DNA of 5,385 bases, taken from Thermococcus sp. (lineage in GTDB: Archaea > Methanobacteriota_B > Thermococci > Thermococcales > Thermococcaceae). The position numbers and the translations under genes were made by a program. The stretch spans positions 1-5,385 of the forward strand of contig JAGGWM010000180.1 in assembly GCA_021157445.1 (NCBI GenBank), in the 5' to 3' direction. Of the stretch, positions 5,114 to 5,385 are shown one piece after another (the stretch's first letter is position 1; each line of letters opens with the position of its first letter). A model generated the notes under the pieces. The model was not told the origin of the DNA. It saw only the letters and a list, made by a program, of their open reading frames with translations, and made no database searches.

Positions 5114-5385
5114 TCATTTCAATTTAGCATCATCAAGGTAGATACCTTGGGTGTATGAATTAACTTTGATTCCTTCTACTATGTCATTCCGATATGCGAT
5201 GAATACTTTTCTTGCGTACAGGGGCACCATTGGAGCACCATCTGTTAATATTTTCTCCGCTTCTTCTATGTATTTCTCTCTTTCTGTGGGATCTACAGTG
5301 GTTCCCATTTTTTCTAACGCCTCGTCAAGATCTGATCTGTAGAAGAACATTCTCTTAACACCTTTTGTGGAATGGAACATGTAAA
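5114..5385 (-). CDS. Family-5 extracellular solute-binding protein, C-terminal part (partial, 5' end outside window)
   Basis: The last ~90 residues of the importer's binding protein. The frame stays open to the right edge (a Tyr codon precedes the Met at 5380), so that Met is internal, not a start. The tail has the typical family-5 order: MFHSTKG near the edge, then an aromatic/Arg/Asp stretch (FFYRSDLDEALEKM, equivalent to the usual 'Y-x-N-PEVDKLL' segment). Next is DPTEREKYIEEAEKIL, where family members read 'R-x-x-x-Y-x-x-x-Q-xx-L'. After it come GAPMVPLYARK (the conserved 'P-x-x-PLY' strand) and a closing segment FIAYRNDIVEGIKVNSYTQG. It would be a lipid-anchored receptor on the cell surface that delivers substrate to DppB/DppC. 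It is the first gene of the operon seen here, and the permease follows after 20 bp. Substrate specificity lies in the missing N-terminal and central domains; peptide and oligosaccharide binders share this tail. Confidence 0.88.
   Translation of the reverse strand, partial: YMFHSTKGVKRMFFYRSDLDEALEKMGTTVDPTEREKYIEEAEKILTDGAPMVPLYARKVFIAYRNDIVEGIKVNSYTQGIYLDDAKLK

Noticed and set aside
5114..5380. Small independent 88-residue gene starting at the Met at 5380
   Set aside because: The frame continues open through the window edge, and the residues match the C-terminal tail of family-5 binding proteins, so this is the end of a longer gene.
1..5385. CRISPR array, tRNA, rRNA or insertion sequence
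   Set aside because: The window is nearly filled by compact coding sequence, and the single 201-bp gap shows no regularly spaced repeats, cloverleaf-like element or terminal inverted repeats.

Overview
The window reads almost entirely on the minus strand. It carries the 3' part of a family-5 (dipeptide/oligopeptide, Dpp/Opp-type) ABC importer operon, ending with an unexpected class A beta-lactamase-like serine hydrolase. After that comes the start of a second, separately promoted lipoprotein gene. The organism is most likely a hyperthermophilic archaeon of the Thermococcales (Thermococcus, Pyrococcus or Palaeococcus type). Reasons: the lipoprotein N-terminus has a Cys-Ile-Gly-Gly-Gly anchor followed by a Ser/Thr/Gln-rich tether, a pattern typical of Thermococcales binding proteins; a plausible archaeal BRE/TATA-like element precedes that gene; the base composition is moderately AT-rich; arginine is mostly AGA/AGG; and the Shine-Dalgarno sites are strong and regularly spaced. 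A thermophilic bacterium such as a member of the Thermotogae cannot be excluded from sequence reading alone.

Layout in transcription order (high to low coordinates): the C-terminal ~90 residues of a family-5 solute-binding protein (5114-5385, cut by the window edge); DppB-type permease (4167-5093); DppC-type permease (3283-4161); DppD-type ATPase (2308-3282); DppF/OppF-type ATPase (1275-2315); the beta-lactamase-like hydrolase (357-1244); a 201-bp AT-rich intergenic region (156-356) with a possible terminator region, a 10-bp palindrome and a TATA-like promoter; and the first 51 codons of a lipoprotein, probably another ABC solute-binding protein (1-155, cut by the window edge).

The six operon genes are packed with gaps of 20, 5, 0, -8 (overlap) and 30 bp, and each gene whose start lies in the window has its own Shine-Dalgarno site. 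They are therefore probably one transcript whose promoter lies beyond 5385. The binding protein would capture a substrate outside the cell, DppB/DppC would form the channel, and DppD/DppF would power uptake. Family-5 importers in hyperthermophiles carry peptides or oligosaccharides, so the substrate cannot be fixed here. The terminal gene lacks a signal peptide, so the hydrolase should meet imported material in the cytoplasm. This is the most intriguing part of the window, because archaea lack murein and the classical beta-lactam targets. Three start codons (dppB, dppC, dppF) are placed inside the longest open frames because only those positions sit at the right distance from a Shine-Dalgarno site.
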